Source of the DNA: Streptomyces sp. B21-105 | GTDB lineage: Bacteria > Actinomycetota > Actinomycetes > Streptomycetales > Streptomycetaceae | Direction of reading: 5' to 3' | Assembly: GCF_036898465.1 (NCBI RefSeq) | Contig: NZ_JARUMJ010000001.1 | Coordinates: forward strand, 8,556,001 to 8,620,000 | DNA: 64,000 bases | Shown: in pieces, positions 26,109 through 35,186 of the stretch | How positions within the stretch are numbered: position 1 is the first letter of the stretch | How the letters are laid out: every line of letters starts with the position of its first letter | Notes under the pieces: generated by a model | The model's input: the letters and a program-made list of their open reading frames with translations, nothing else | Database searches by the model: none | Told to the model about the DNA's origin: nothing | Translations under genes and position numbers: made by a program

Positions 26109-26140
26109 CGGGCTCCTGGCCCCCTCGTCGGATCGCCCGA

Positions 26141-26220
26141 CGTGCGGACACGTGCGGACGGCGTGCGGACGGCGGGTGGACGGCGGGTGGGCGGTGTGCG
26201 GACGGCGGGCGCCCGGCGGG
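26141..26220. repeat. Degenerate tandem repeat of GTGCGGACGGC-like units
   Basis: About seven units of 9-12 bp built from GTGCGGAC and GGCGGGTG lie upstream of the glycosyltransferase start and about 80 bp before the phosphoesterase. Probably slippage-derived; it could vary the distance to promoters on both sides. Confidence 0.7.
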
Positions 26221-26302
26221 TGCGTGCAGCCCGATGCTAACCCCGCCGCCGTCGCCCCACCTGTCCTGATTCATCCCGATCCGGATTCTGTACGCTGACG
26301 CT

Positions 26303-26803
26303 GTGCGCCTGCTGCTGATGTCCGACACCCACCTGCCCAAGCGCGCCAGGGCGCTCCCCGCCCCGCTGCTCGACGCGATCCCGGAGGCGGACCTGGTCGT
26401 CCACGCGGGCGACTGGGTCGACGCGGCCACCCTCGACCTGCTGGAGAGCCGCAGCCGCCGGCTGCTCGCCGTGTACGGCAACAACGACGGGCCCGAGCTG
26501 CGCGCCCGGTTGCCCGAGGTCGCCCGCGCCGAACTGGGCGGACTGCGGTTCGGCGTGATCCATGAGACGGGTGCGGCCCAGGGGCGGGAGGCGCGCTGCG
26601 CGGCCCGCTTCCCCGACCTGGACGTCCTGGTCTTCGGTCACAGCCACATTCCCTGGGACACCGTGGCGCCCGGCGGCCTGCGCCTGCTCAACCCGGGCTC
26701 CCCGACGGACCGCCGACGGCAGCCGTACTGCACCTACCTGACGGCCACCGCCGCGGGCGGGCGGCTCACGGACGTCGCCTTGCACCGGCTGCCGCCGCGC
26801 TGA
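26303..26803 (+). CDS. YfcE/MJ0936-type metallophosphoesterase
   Basis: This 166-aa cytoplasmic protein is a small calcineurin-like phosphodiesterase. It has all metal-binding motifs in order: SDTHLP (residues 7-12), HAGDWV, YGNNDG, the His in GVIHETG, and GHSHIPWD, ending with LNPGSPTDRR. Related enzymes hydrolyse cyclic or linear phosphodiesters, but the physiological substrate is not known. GTG 26303 has no SD; a -10-like TACGCT (26291-26296) lies 6 nt upstream, so the mRNA is probably leaderless. It is divergent from the glycosyltransferase and followed by about 270 bp without a gene. Confidence 0.9.
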   Translation: MRLLLMSDTHLPKRARALPAPLLDAIPEADLVVHAGDWVDAATLDLLESRSRRLLAVYGNNDGPELRARLPEVARAELGGLRFGVIHETGAAQGREARCAARFPDLDVLVFGHSHIPWDTVAPGGLRLLNPGSPTDRRRQPYCTYLTATAAGGRLTDVALHRLPPR

Positions 26804-27073
26804 GCGTGCTCGCGCACGCGGCGGGGGAGCGGAGGGCGGTGAGCACGGGGCGGGGGAGCGCGGGGTGGGACGGACGAACCGGGCCGCTTCCGGCCGATGA
26901 GGTCGGAGGCGGCCCGGAACTTGCGAGTGTGCGTTGCGTCAAAGGGGCCTCCTTCCACCGTGAGACGACGGGGGACATGCATGCGTGTCCGTTATGGACG
27001 CGTACCCCGTGCCGAGCCTCCCTACACACCGCCGGTCCGGTGATTCCGCCGGACGCCTCGCGCGCCGGCCGGA

Positions 27074-28222
27074 CTATCCGGCGGGCGGGGCCGTACCGTC
27101 GGCCGGTGGGCGGATCGCGTCGGTCGTCGGCGGGTGGATCGCACCGGTCGTCGCCGTCAGCGGGGCGCCGCTGCCGCCCCACCGCAGCGCGACGATCTCG
27201 GCCGCCACCGACACGGCGACCTCCTCGGGCGTACGGGCTCCCAGGTCAAGCCCCACCGGCGAGCGCAGCCGGGACAGCTCGGCGTCGGTGACCCCGGCCT
27301 CCAGCAGCAGCGCACGGCGTTCGTCGTGGGTGCGGCGGCTGCCCATGGCTCCGATGTACGCGGCAGGCCGGCGCAGGGCCGCCGCCAGCAGCGGCACGTC
27401 GAACTTCGGGTCGTGGGTGAGCACGCAGATCACCGTGCGCCCGTCGGTCCGCGTGCCGTCGAGGTACCGGTGCGGCCAGTCCACGACCACGTCGACGCCC
27501 GACGGGAAGCGTGTAGGCGTGGCGAAGGCCGGACGGGCGTCGCAGACGGTGACCCGGTAGCCGAGGAAGTCGCCGATGCGGGCCACGGCGGCGGCGTAGT
27601 CGATCGCGCCGAAGACCAGCATGCGGGGCGGCGGGGCGAAAGACTGCAGGAACACCGAGACGGCGCCCTCCCGCCGTCGGCCGTCCGGGCCGTAGTGCCG
27701 CAGCCCGGTGGCGCCCCGCGCCAGTTCTCCGCGCGCGTCGGCGGTGACGGCCGCGTCCAGTCCCCCGGAGCCCAGCGTGCCGGCGGTCCGGTCCGGCCAG
27801 ACGGCGAGCACGGCCCCGAGGGGTGCGGGGCCGTCGGCGACCGTGGCCACGGTCACCGGTTCGCCCGCGGCGACCGTCCGGGCGACCGCCCCGAACGACG
27901 GGTCGAGGTCCGGTGTCACCGGACGCACCAGCAGGGTGAGCTCTCCGCCGCAGGTCAGCCCCACCGCGAAGGCGTCGTCGTCGCTGTATCCGAAGGTCGC
28001 GGGCCGGGCCGTCCCGTCCGCGAGGACCTCCTGGGTCAGTTCGCACACCGCGCTCTCCACGCAGCCCCCGGACACACTGCCCACGACCTCGCCGCCCGGG
28101 CCCACCGCCATGGCGGCGCCCGGACCGCGCGGCGCGCTGCCGCGGACGGCGACCACGGTCGCGAGCCCGAACGGCGCACCGGCCTCGTACCACCCGTTCA
28201 GCACCGGGAGAATTTCACGCAC
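27074..28222 (-). CDS. XdhC/CoxI-family protein
   Basis: This 382-aa protein has an N-terminal XdhC/CoxI domain (ATVVAVRGSAPRGPGAAMAVG and SVSGGCVESAVCE) and a C-terminal Rossmann-like XdhC_C domain (PRMLVFGAIDYAAAVARIG and AAYIGAMGSRRTHDERRALL). XdhC proteins bind molybdenum cofactor and help its sulfuration and insertion into xanthine-dehydrogenase-type enzymes. No molybdenum hydroxylase gene is nearby, so its client must be encoded elsewhere. GTG 28222 (MREILPVL) matches the family start; the long open frame upstream runs through 9-bp tandem repeats and is not coding. The C-terminal ~25 residues are a Thr/Pro-rich extension (TTGAIHPPTTDAIRPPADG) likely due to repeats. Confidence 0.88.
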   Translation of the reverse strand: MREILPVLNGWYEAGAPFGLATVVAVRGSAPRGPGAAMAVGPGGEVVGSVSGGCVESAVCELTQEVLADGTARPATFGYSDDDAFAVGLTCGGELTLLVRPVTPDLDPSFGAVARTVAAGEPVTVATVADGPAPLGAVLAVWPDRTAGTLGSGGLDAAVTADARGELARGATGLRHYGPDGRRREGAVSVFLQSFAPPPRMLVFGAIDYAAAVARIGDFLGYRVTVCDARPAFATPTRFPSGVDVVVDWPHRYLDGTRTDGRTVICVLTHDPKFDVPLLAAALRRPAAYIGAMGSRRTHDERRALLLEAGVTDAELSRLRSPVGLDLGARTPEEVAVSVAAEIVALRWGGSGAPLTATTGAIHPPTTDAIRPPADGTAPPAG

Positions 28223-28266
28223 GGTTGCACGGTAATCCGTCGCCGCCGCGCCTGCCGGGCGTCTCG

Positions 28267-28349
28267 GCCGCGCCTGCCGCGCCTGCCGCGCCTGCCGGGC
28301 GCCCTGTGCCCGCTGTGCCCGCTGTGCCCGTCGTGCCCCCTGTGCCCGT
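28267..28349. repeat. 9-bp tandem repeats upstream of the xdhC-like gene
   Basis: Three exact GCCGCGCCT units (28267-28293) are followed by about five TGTGCCCGC-like units (28305-28349), both with a 9-bp period. They lie between the divergent xdhC-like and GH5 genes, where length change would alter promoter spacing. Confidence 0.85.
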
Positions 28350-28531
28350 GTCGTGCCCGCGCGCTGATCCACCCCGGTGCTATCCGGTGCTCCCTGGTCT
28401 GGTCCTCCCGAGCGCCTCCGCACGGACGGTAAACCGCCGAACCGGCGGGAGTACCTGGTGCGCATGGCCGACAGGGTGGCCAACTGGGTTGACTGTGCAG
28501 GAACTTACTCGGGGGTCAGAAGGTATTGACG

Positions 28532-30433
28532 GTGTACGGAAATCACCGGACTGTAGTGGACATGCCGAATATCCGGGCTCGTCTGCTCGCTGTTCTGGTG
28601 GTCCTCTGCGGACTCTGCGGCTTCCTGACGGCGGCGGGCGCCTCGCCCGCTGCCGCGGACGCCACGCTTCCCGGCTCGCTCCCCTTCGACGGCACGGCGC
28701 TCACCGTGTCGAACGGCCGCTTCGTCGACGGCAACGGCCGCGAGGTCGTGCTGCGCGGTTACAACGTCTCCGGCGAGACCAAGCTCGACGAGAACAAGGG
28801 CCTGCCCTTCGCCTCCGTCGCCGACGCCAGGAAGTCGGCGAACGCGCTGCGCGCCCTCGGCGGCGGCAACTCCATCCGCTTCCTGCTCTCCTGGGCCTAC
28901 GCCGAGCCCGTGCGCGGTCAGGTCGACACCGGCTACCTCGCCGCTGCCACCGAGCAGATACGCGCTTTCCTCGACGCCGGCATCCGCGTCTACCCCGACT
29001 TCCACCAGGACCTCTACTCCCGCCACCTGTTCAACCAGGGCAGCTGGTACACCGGTGACGGCGCCCCCAAGTGGGCGGTGGACCTGGGCGGTTACCCCGC
29101 CGAGTCCTGCGGCATCTGCTTCTTCTGGGGCCAGAACATCACCCAGAACGGGGCGGTGAAGGCCGCCCAGTACGACTTCTGGCACAACGCCCACGGCGTC
29201 CAGGACAACTTCCTCGCCACCGCTCAGCAGACCATGGCGTACGTCAAGCAGCACCTGAGCGCCGAGGAGTTCGCCGGCGTCCTCGGCTTGGACCCCTACA
29301 ACGAGCCCTACGCCGGGACCTACGACTCCGGCCAGACCAGCCGCACCTGGGAACGCGACCTCCTGTGGCCCTTCTACGTGAAGTTCCGGGCCCGGATGGA
29401 CGCGGCGGGCTGGCAGGACAAGCCCGCCTTCGTCGAGCCGAACATGTTCTGGAACGGCAACATCGACTCCCAGCGGCAGGAGGGCGGACTCCTCGACGTG
29501 GGCACGCTCGGCTCCCGTTACGTCTTCAACACCCACTTCTACGACCAGAAGGCCATCTCCGGCATCCTGATGTGGGGCAAGGCGGCGGACGGCCAGTACG
29601 TCACCGACTTCGGCACCGTCCGCGACCGGGCCGCGGCGACCGGGACCACGGCGATCGTCAGCGAGTTCGGCCATCCGCTGGCCGGCAACGTCTCCGACAA
29701 GGCGCCGACCGTCCTCAAGGCCATGTACCAGGCCCTCGACTCCCGGGTGAAGGGCGCCAGTTGGTGGACCACCCCGGCCGCCTCCGGCCCGGTCCTCTCC
29801 GGCAGCCAGTGGCAGTGGGACATCTACTGGGGCCGCCACCACGAGCTGATGAACGGCAACCCCGACAAGGTGCTCACCGGCGGCGACGCCTGGAACGACG
29901 AGGACCTGTCGGCCGTGCGCCTCGACGACGCCGGCAACGCCACGCTCCGGCAGGACGCGCGGCTCCTCGACCGGGTCTACCCGAGCGCCACCTCCGGCAC
30001 GACCGTCGCCTTCACCTACGAGGACCGCTCCCGCGACGGCTCCACCACCCTCACCTGGAACCCGGTCCCCGCCTCCCTGCCCACCACGAAGCAGCTCGTC
30101 GGCTCCGGCCAGTACGCGCTGCTCGTGTGGCGCTCGACAGGCGGCGAGGCCCCCACTGAAATGCACCTGCCCGCCTCCTTCCCGACCGCCACGACCACCG
30201 TCGTCTCCGACCTCGGCGCCGTGTACGGGCCCCCCGCGTACACGGCCGGCACGAAGATCGCGGCGGCCGTCGAACCGGGCGGCACGGGCAGCCGGCGCCT
30301 GCTGCTCAGCACGTCCGACTCGGGCACGGTGCACTACGCACTGGTCACCAACGGGGCGAGCGCGCCGTCCGCGACCCAGCTGGCCGCGGCCCGCACCGAA
30401 CTGTCGACGTGGGTGGCCCAGAAGGCGGGCTAG
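28532..30433 (+). CDS. Secreted GH5 glycosidase, endoglycoceramidase-like
   Basis: This 633-aa secreted enzyme is a GH5 TIM-barrel hydrolase. It has a signal peptide (cleavage near ASPAAADA), a barrel with NVSGETKLDENKGLPF, acid/base Glu258 in DPYNEPYAGTYD and nucleophile Glu378 in IVSEFGHP. The IRFLLSWAYAEP and FHQDLYSR motifs are typical of endoglycoceramidases, which release oligosaccharide from glycosphingolipids; cellulase-like activity is also possible. A C-terminal beta-sandwich (~470-633) follows. GTG 28532 is favoured because AGAAGGT lies 7 nt upstream; ATG 28562 is an alternative that still keeps the signal peptide. It converges with the beta-propeller gene. Confidence 0.85.
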   Translation: MYGNHRTVVDMPNIRARLLAVLVVLCGLCGFLTAAGASPAAADATLPGSLPFDGTALTVSNGRFVDGNGREVVLRGYNVSGETKLDENKGLPFASVADARKSANALRALGGGNSIRFLLSWAYAEPVRGQVDTGYLAAATEQIRAFLDAGIRVYPDFHQDLYSRHLFNQGSWYTGDGAPKWAVDLGGYPAESCGICFFWGQNITQNGAVKAAQYDFWHNAHGVQDNFLATAQQTMAYVKQHLSAEEFAGVLGLDPYNEPYAGTYDSGQTSRTWERDLLWPFYVKFRARMDAAGWQDKPAFVEPNMFWNGNIDSQRQEGGLLDVGTLGSRYVFNTHFYDQKAISGILMWGKAADGQYVTDFGTVRDRAAATGTTAIVSEFGHPLAGNVSDKAPTVLKAMYQALDSRVKGASWWTTPAASGPVLSGSQWQWDIYWGRHHELMNGNPDKVLTGGDAWNDEDLSAVRLDDAGNATLRQDARLLDRVYPSATSGTTVAFTYEDRSRDGSTTLTWNPVPASLPTTKQLVGSGQYALLVWRSTGGEAPTEMHLPASFPTATTTVVSDLGAVYGPPAYTAGTKIAAAVEPGGTGSRRLLLSTSDSGTVHYALVTNGASAPSATQLAAARTELSTWVAQKAG

Positions 30434-30450
30434 CAAGACCGGCACGACGA

Positions 30451-30483
30451 AGGGGTGGGCGGCGGTCACCGTCACCCACCCCT
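30451..30483. terminator. Bidirectional terminator
   Basis: A 9-bp stem (AGGGGTGGG with CCCACCCCT) whose 15-nt loop has its own short inner pairing lies between the convergent GH5 and beta-propeller genes. Confidence 0.65.
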
Positions 30484-30501
30484 GGTACCGGGACGCCCCC
30501 G

Positions 30502-31785
30502 TCAGCTGCCGGTGCCGGTCCAGCCCGCCGCCACATGGCCGAGCCGGACCCGCTGCGGATGGTCGCCCACGGGAACCGACACGACCTTCTGTCCGGTGGC
30601 GAAGTCGATCGCGGTCACCTGGTCGGAGCCGCTCTCGGAGATCACGCAGTCCTTGCCGTCGCCGCTGACCGTGGCCCAGTAGGGCTTGGAGGCGGTGACC
30701 AGCGGGCCCTCCTCGAGGGTGGCGCGGTTGACGACCGTCGCGTAGTCGTCCATGGTGCCCGCGACGCACAGCTTGCTGCCGTCCGGACTCATCGACAGGC
30801 CGTGGTGGCGCGAGTCGTTGACGTACGAGCTGCGTTCGTCGCTGGTCGCGGGGTTCTTCGGCAGGGTCTTCGTCCGGGTGATCTTGTCCGTGGCGAGGTC
30901 GTACTCGAAGAAGCCGTTGAAGAACGACACCTGGAAGTACAGCTTGGACTCGTCCGGAGAGAATACCGCGGGGCGCACGGCGTCCGAGTAGTCCTTGAGG
31001 CCGATCGCGTCCAGCCGCTGCCGCATGTCGATGATCTTGACCTGCTGGTACGTGTTCGCGTCGACGACGGTGATGCGCCGGTCGCCCTTCGTGAAGTCCT
31101 GCCACGGGGCGTCCTGGGACGTGTTCACGTCGCCGATCGCCATGTTGTAGATGTACTTGCCGTCCTTGGTGAAGATGTTCTCGTGCGGCTTGTCGCCGGT
31201 CTTGAACGAACCCACCTGCTTGCCGGTGGCGATGTCCAACACGTGCACGGTGTTCGAGATCGACGCGGAGACCGCCACCCGCTTGCCGTCGGGGGAGACG
31301 GCCATGTGGTCGGAGCGGTAACCCGACACCGGGAAACGCCAGTTGATGTTCCCGGTGGACAGGTCGATGGAGACGACGTCGGCGAAGCTCGGCCGGGAGA
31401 CGACCACCGAGGCGCCGTCCGGCGTGGTGTACATGTCGTCGACGAACTGGTCGTGCCCCTCGCCGACGCCGTTGCGGATGGCCATGAAGTAGATCCACTT
31501 GATCAGGTCGCCGTTGATCTCCTTCATCCGGGCGTCCTTGTCGGGGATCACGTTGATGCGGCCGATCTTCGCGTAGTCGCCGCTGGACTTGATGACGTCC
31601 GCCGTGCCCTCCCAGTTGTTGCCGACGAAGAGCACCTCGCGCAGTGCGGCGGCGGCCCGGGAGTCCGCGGAGGTCGAGGAGTCCGAAGCGGCCGAGGCGG
31701 CGGTCGCGACGGCGGCGGGGGCGGTGACGGTCAGGGCGACGGCGGCGGCGATGGAGCAAAGGTGCCTGGATCGGAAGGCAGGCAT
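30502..31785 (-). CDS. Secreted YncE-like beta-propeller protein
   Basis: This 427-aa protein has an N-terminal signal peptide (MPAFRSRHLCSIAAAVALTV, cleavage near AASA) and several YVTN/WD-like blades, such as SPDGKRVAVSASISN with VHVLDIATGKQVGSF, and KYIYNMAIGD. The family is a seven-bladed scaffold with no common catalytic activity; members bind proteins, sugars or cell-wall parts. ATG 31785 has GGAGAG 7 nt upstream. It is divergent from a TetR gene, with a TetR-type palindrome (31883-31898) between, so it is a likely target of that repressor. The true ligand is unknown. Confidence 0.85.
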   Translation of the reverse strand: MPAFRSRHLCSIAAAVALTVTAPAAVATAASAASDSSTSADSRAAAALREVLFVGNNWEGTADVIKSSGDYAKIGRINVIPDKDARMKEINGDLIKWIYFMAIRNGVGEGHDQFVDDMYTTPDGASVVVSRPSFADVVSIDLSTGNINWRFPVSGYRSDHMAVSPDGKRVAVSASISNTVHVLDIATGKQVGSFKTGDKPHENIFTKDGKYIYNMAIGDVNTSQDAPWQDFTKGDRRITVVDANTYQQVKIIDMRQRLDAIGLKDYSDAVRPAVFSPDESKLYFQVSFFNGFFEYDLATDKITRTKTLPKNPATSDERSSYVNDSRHHGLSMSPDGSKLCVAGTMDDYATVVNRATLEEGPLVTASKPYWATVSGDGKDCVISESGSDQVTAIDFATGQKVVSVPVGDHPQRVRLGHVAAGWTGTGS

Positions 31786-31882
31786 GGCTGCTCTCTCCTC
31801 TGGGGGGCGGAAGGTCAGGGGCAGGGGTGTGAAGGCGGGTGAACCCCGCCGGAAAACTGAACACGGGCCCGTTCAGAATGTG

Positions 31883-31898
31883 CTTACTGGAAAGTAAG
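31883..31898. promoter_or_regulatory. Candidate TetR operator between divergent genes
   Basis: CTTACTGGAAAGTAAG is a perfect inverted repeat (6-bp arms, 4-bp centre) in the 190-bp gap between the beta-propeller gene and the TetR gene. Confidence 0.6.
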
Positions 31899-31974
31899 GA
31901 AGGGGTGGCCTTCGCCACAAGAGTCGTACACGACAAAATTGAACGTGGAGGACACCGAGAGACGAGGGAGGGTC

Positions 31975-32649
31975 ATGGCGGGCAGACTCAAGGCGCCGAC
32001 CGGCCGCTACGGCGGCAAGTCCGCCGAGCAGCGGCAGGCCGAGCGACGCGACAGGTTCCTGGACGCGGCGCTGCGGCTGTTCGGGGGCGCGCCCGGCTAC
32101 CGGGGCACCACCGTCGCCTCGCTCAGCGAGGCGGCCGGCCTGTCGACCCGCCAGTTCTACGAGGAGTTCCGCACCCTCGAGGACGTCCTGGCGGAGCTGC
32201 ACCTCCAGGTGAACGCCTGGGCCGAGGAGGCGGTCGTGGCCGCCGCCGTCGCCGCCGAGGGCAGACCGCTCGCCGAACGTGCCACCGCGATCTTCCGCGC
32301 CTACGCCGCCAACGTCACCTCCGACCCCTGCCGTATCCGGATCACCTTCGTCGAGATCGTCGGCGTCAGTCCCCGTCTGGACGAGCAGCGGCTGGCCCGC
32401 CGGGCCCGCTGGATCGACCTGATCTGCGCCGAGGCGACGGCGGCCGCCGTCCGTGGCGAGGGCGCCCCGCGTGACTACCGCCTCGCGGCCACGGCGTTCA
32501 TCGGCAGCGTCAACGGCCTTCTGCACGACTGGAGCGCCGGCTGGGTGGACGCGACCCTGGACGAGGTGGTCGACGAACTGGTCCGGCAGCTGCTGTCCAT
32601 ACTGCGGCCGACGCAATGGGAGCCCGGCGGGCCCGGGAGTGAGCGGTAG
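31975..32649 (+). CDS. TetR-family transcriptional regulator
   Basis: This 224-aa regulator has an N-terminal TetR HTH (residues ~24-70): AALRLFGGAPGYRGTTVASL, then SEAAGLSTRQFYEEFRTLEDVL, where the recognition helix lies. The C-terminal helical domain (~80-215) would bind a ligand. ATG 31975 follows GAGGGAGGGTC; an earlier TTG 31939 is less likely. It is divergent from the beta-propeller gene and probably controls both genes through the palindrome at 31883-31898. The ligand is unknown. Confidence 0.88.
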   Translation: MAGRLKAPTGRYGGKSAEQRQAERRDRFLDAALRLFGGAPGYRGTTVASLSEAAGLSTRQFYEEFRTLEDVLAELHLQVNAWAEEAVVAAAVAAEGRPLAERATAIFRAYAANVTSDPCRIRITFVEIVGVSPRLDEQRLARRARWIDLICAEATAAAVRGEGAPRDYRLAATAFIGSVNGLLHDWSAGWVDATLDEVVDELVRQLLSILRPTQWEPGGPGSER

Positions 32650-32818
32650 GCGGCCACCTTTCGATGTGTCCGCCCGTCGTCCGGCCGCCCTTCGCCCCGT
32701 CCGCCCTCCGTCCGGCCCACCTTTCGCCCTTCGTCGCGAGTCACCGGCCGTGGGTGAAGGACCGTGTGTTACGGCCGGTCCTCTCTTGAGAACGGTCACA
32801 AAACTTCTGTCGCAGCCG

Positions 32819-32894
32819 TTGACTTCACTCCCGGGGGGTTCTACTTTCGGCGCGCAATACGTTCGGTTTGCCGACCCGTATTCGATATATCGAA
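32819..32894 (+). promoter_or_regulatory. Alpha-galactosidase promoter with downstream palindromic operator
   Basis: TTGACT (32819-32824) and TACTTT (32842-32847) are separated by 17 bp, a good vegetative promoter. The perfect 14-bp palindrome TTCGATATATCGAA (32881-32894) lies about 30 bp after the expected transcription start and 28 bp before the start codon, a typical place for a repressor roadblock. Confidence 0.65.
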
Positions 32895-32922
32895 CCTTGT
32901 CATCCGAAGGTGGAGCCGCCGT

Positions 32923-34881
32923 ATGTTTCCCTCAACCCCCGAGTACCTCGCCCGGCGCGGGAGATCCGTCGCCGCGCGGGTGCTCGCCCTGCTGCTGACG
33001 GTCACCGCCGCGCTGCTGTTCGTCCAGCCCGGTGGCGCCCAGGCCGCGACCTCGCGTCAGATCGCCGTGCCGGCCGCCCCGATGGGCTGGGCCTCCTGGA
33101 ACAGCTTCGCGGCCAAGATCGACTACAACGTCATCAAGCAGCAGGTCGACGCGTTCGTCGCCGCGGGCCTGCCGGCGGCCGGATACCAGTACATCAACAT
33201 CGACGAGGGCTGGTGGCAGGGCACCCGTGACGGCGCGGGCAACATCACCGTGGACGAGTCGGAGTGGCCCGGCGGCATGAAGGCCATCGCCGACTACATC
33301 CACGGCAAGGGCCTCAAGGCCGGCATCTACACCGACGCCGGCAAGGACGGCTGCGGCTACTACTTCCCGACCGGCCGCCCCGCCGCCCCGGGCAGCGGCA
33401 GCGAAGGCCACTACGACCAGGACATGCTCCAGTTCTCCCGGTGGGGCTTCGACTTCGTGAAGGTCGACTGGTGCGGCGGCGACAAGGAGGGCCTCGACGC
33501 GAAGACGACGTACCAGGCCGTCAGCGACGCCATCGCGACGGCCACGGCGACGACCGGCCGTCCGATGACCCTGTCGCTGTGCAACTGGGGCCGGCAGAAC
33601 CCGTGGAACTGGGCGCCGGGGCAGGGCGCGATGTGGCGGACCAACGACGACATCATCCTGTTCGGCAACAACCCGTCCATGACCAATCTGCTGACCAACT
33701 ACGACCGCAACGTGCACCCCACCGCCCAGCACACCGGCTACTACAACGACGCGGACATGCTGATGGTCGGCATGAACGGCTTCACCGCCGCCCAGAACCG
33801 CACCCACATGAACCTGTGGGCCGTCTCCGGCGCACCGCTCCTCGCCGGCAACAACCTGGCCACCATGACGACGGAGACGGCGAACATCCTCAAGAACCCC
33901 GAGGTCATCGCCGTCGACCAGGACCCGCGCGGGCTGCAGGGCGTCAAGGTCGCCGAGGACGGCAGCGGGCTGCAGGTGTACGGCAAGGTCCTCGCCGGCA
34001 GCGGCAAGCGCGCCGTCGTCCTGCTCAACCGGACCTCCGCCGCCGCGAACATCACCGCCCGCTGGGCCGACCTGGGCCTGACCGGCGCCTCCGCGACCGT
34101 GCGCGACCCGTGGGCCCGCGCCGACCTCGGAGCGTTCGCCACCGGCTACACCGCGAACGTCCCGGCGGGCGGCTCGGTCATGCTCACCGTCAGCGGCGGC
34201 ACCGAAGCGGCCGGCAGCACCTACACCGGCACGTCGAGCTTCTCCGGCGTGGTCGCCGGCAACACCGGCCTGAAGGTCGTCGACGTCGCCTACACCAACA
34301 CCGCCGCCACCGCCCGCACCGCGACCCTCAAGGTCAACGGGCAGACCGCGACGACCGTCTCCTTCCCGCCGACGGGCTCCACGCAGGGCACGATCACCCT
34401 TCAGGTCGCCCTGTCGAAGGGCTCCGCCAACACCCTCGCCTTCACGGGCGCCCCGAGCCTCGCGGACATCACGGTCAGGCCCCTGCCCGGCGCGAACGGC
34501 AGCCTCGTCGTGGGCAAGCAGTCCGGCCGCTGCCTGGACATGTTCGACTCCACCATCTCCAACGGCACCCAAGCGGAGCTCTGGGACTGCAACGGCGGCT
34601 CCAACCAGGCCTGGACGTACACCTCCCGCAAGGAACTCGTGGTGTACGGCAACAAGTGCCTGGACGCCTACAACCACGGCACCGCCAACGGCACCAAGGT
34701 CGTGATCTGGGACTGCACCGGCCAGAACAACCAGAAGTGGAACGTCAACAGCGACGGCACCGTCACCAACGTCAACGCGGGCCTGTGCCTGGACGCGTAC
34801 GGCGCGGCCACGGCCAACCGCACCCCGATCGTGCTGTGGTCGTGCGGCACCGGGGACAACCAGAAATGGACCCTGAACTGA
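32923..34881 (+). CDS. Secreted GH27 alpha-galactosidase with ricin-type lectin module
   Basis: This 652-aa secreted enzyme removes terminal alpha-galactosyl (or alpha-N-acetylgalactosaminyl) residues. After a signal peptide (residues ~1-42) comes the GH27 barrel starting PMGWASWNSF, with YQYINIDEGWW, nucleophile Asp182 (FVKVDWCGGD) and acid/base Asp243 (MWRTNDDI). A beta-sandwich domain follows the barrel, then a CBM6/35-like module (~430-520), and a C-terminal CBM13/ricin beta-trefoil (~525-652) with three QxW repeats (NQAW, NQKW, NQKW). ATG 32923 has GGAG 7 nt upstream. Monocistronic, with its own strong terminator and a palindromic operator; the repressor is not adjacent unless the TetR at 31975 serves. 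Confidence 0.94.
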   Translation: MFPSTPEYLARRGRSVAARVLALLLTVTAALLFVQPGGAQAATSRQIAVPAAPMGWASWNSFAAKIDYNVIKQQVDAFVAAGLPAAGYQYINIDEGWWQGTRDGAGNITVDESEWPGGMKAIADYIHGKGLKAGIYTDAGKDGCGYYFPTGRPAAPGSGSEGHYDQDMLQFSRWGFDFVKVDWCGGDKEGLDAKTTYQAVSDAIATATATTGRPMTLSLCNWGRQNPWNWAPGQGAMWRTNDDIILFGNNPSMTNLLTNYDRNVHPTAQHTGYYNDADMLMVGMNGFTAAQNRTHMNLWAVSGAPLLAGNNLATMTTETANILKNPEVIAVDQDPRGLQGVKVAEDGSGLQVYGKVLAGSGKRAVVLLNRTSAAANITARWADLGLTGASATVRDPWARADLGAFATGYTANVPAGGSVMLTVSGGTEAAGSTYTGTSSFSGVVAGNTGLKVVDVAYTNTAATARTATLKVNGQTATTVSFPPTGSTQGTITLQVALSKGSANTLAFTGAPSLADITVRPLPGANGSLVVGKQSGRCLDMFDSTISNGTQAELWDCNGGSNQAWTYTSRKELVVYGNKCLDAYNHGTANGTKVVIWDCTGQNNQKWNVNSDGTVTNVNAGLCLDAYGAATANRTPIVLWSCGTGDNQKWTLN

Positions 34882-34891
34882 CGTGACGCAC

Positions 34892-34922
34892 CAGGGGGCC
34901 TGACATGACGTCAGGCCCCCTG
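34892..34922 (+). terminator. Terminator of the alpha-galactosidase gene
   Basis: A perfect 13-bp stem (CAGGGGGCCTGAC, loop ATGAC) begins 10 nt after the stop codon. Confidence 0.88.
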
Positions 34923-35139
34923 CTCACCGGCGCCGCCCGTGGTGTCGCGCGGGGCGCCGCCCGTGTCGTCGGCGGGCCGTGGCGGGCGCCGGTGAAGCCG
35001 GCGGCAGCGGACGCGGCCGGGCCGCGCCCAGCGCCGTCCGCAGCAGAGCGAAGGTCACCCGTCGGCCCACCGCGAAGACCGGCTCCGACAGCACGGGGCG
35101 GGCCGCCCGCGACCGGCCCGCCCCGGCCCGGACCGAAAA

Positions 35140-35170
35140 GGTCCAGGTCAACCGGGAGGTGACCTGGACC
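35140..35170 (-). terminator. Terminator of the NTF2-like gene
   Basis: A perfect 11-bp stem (GGTCCAGGTCA, 9-nt loop) lies 16 nt after the stop of the minus-strand NTF2-like gene. Confidence 0.75.
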
Positions 35171-35186
35171 CCGGCGGTCTTCCTCC

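Larger units (their letters stand above)
34882..35186. other. Convergent intergenic region with two terminators
   Basis: This 305-bp gap contains the alpha-galactosidase terminator (34892-34922) and the terminator of the NTF2-like gene (35140-35170), with GC-rich filler and no gene between. Confidence 0.6.

Noticed and set aside
28267..28349. CRISPR-like repeats upstream of the xdhC-like gene
   Set aside because: Units are 9 bp with no spacers and no cas genes; these are simple tandem repeats.
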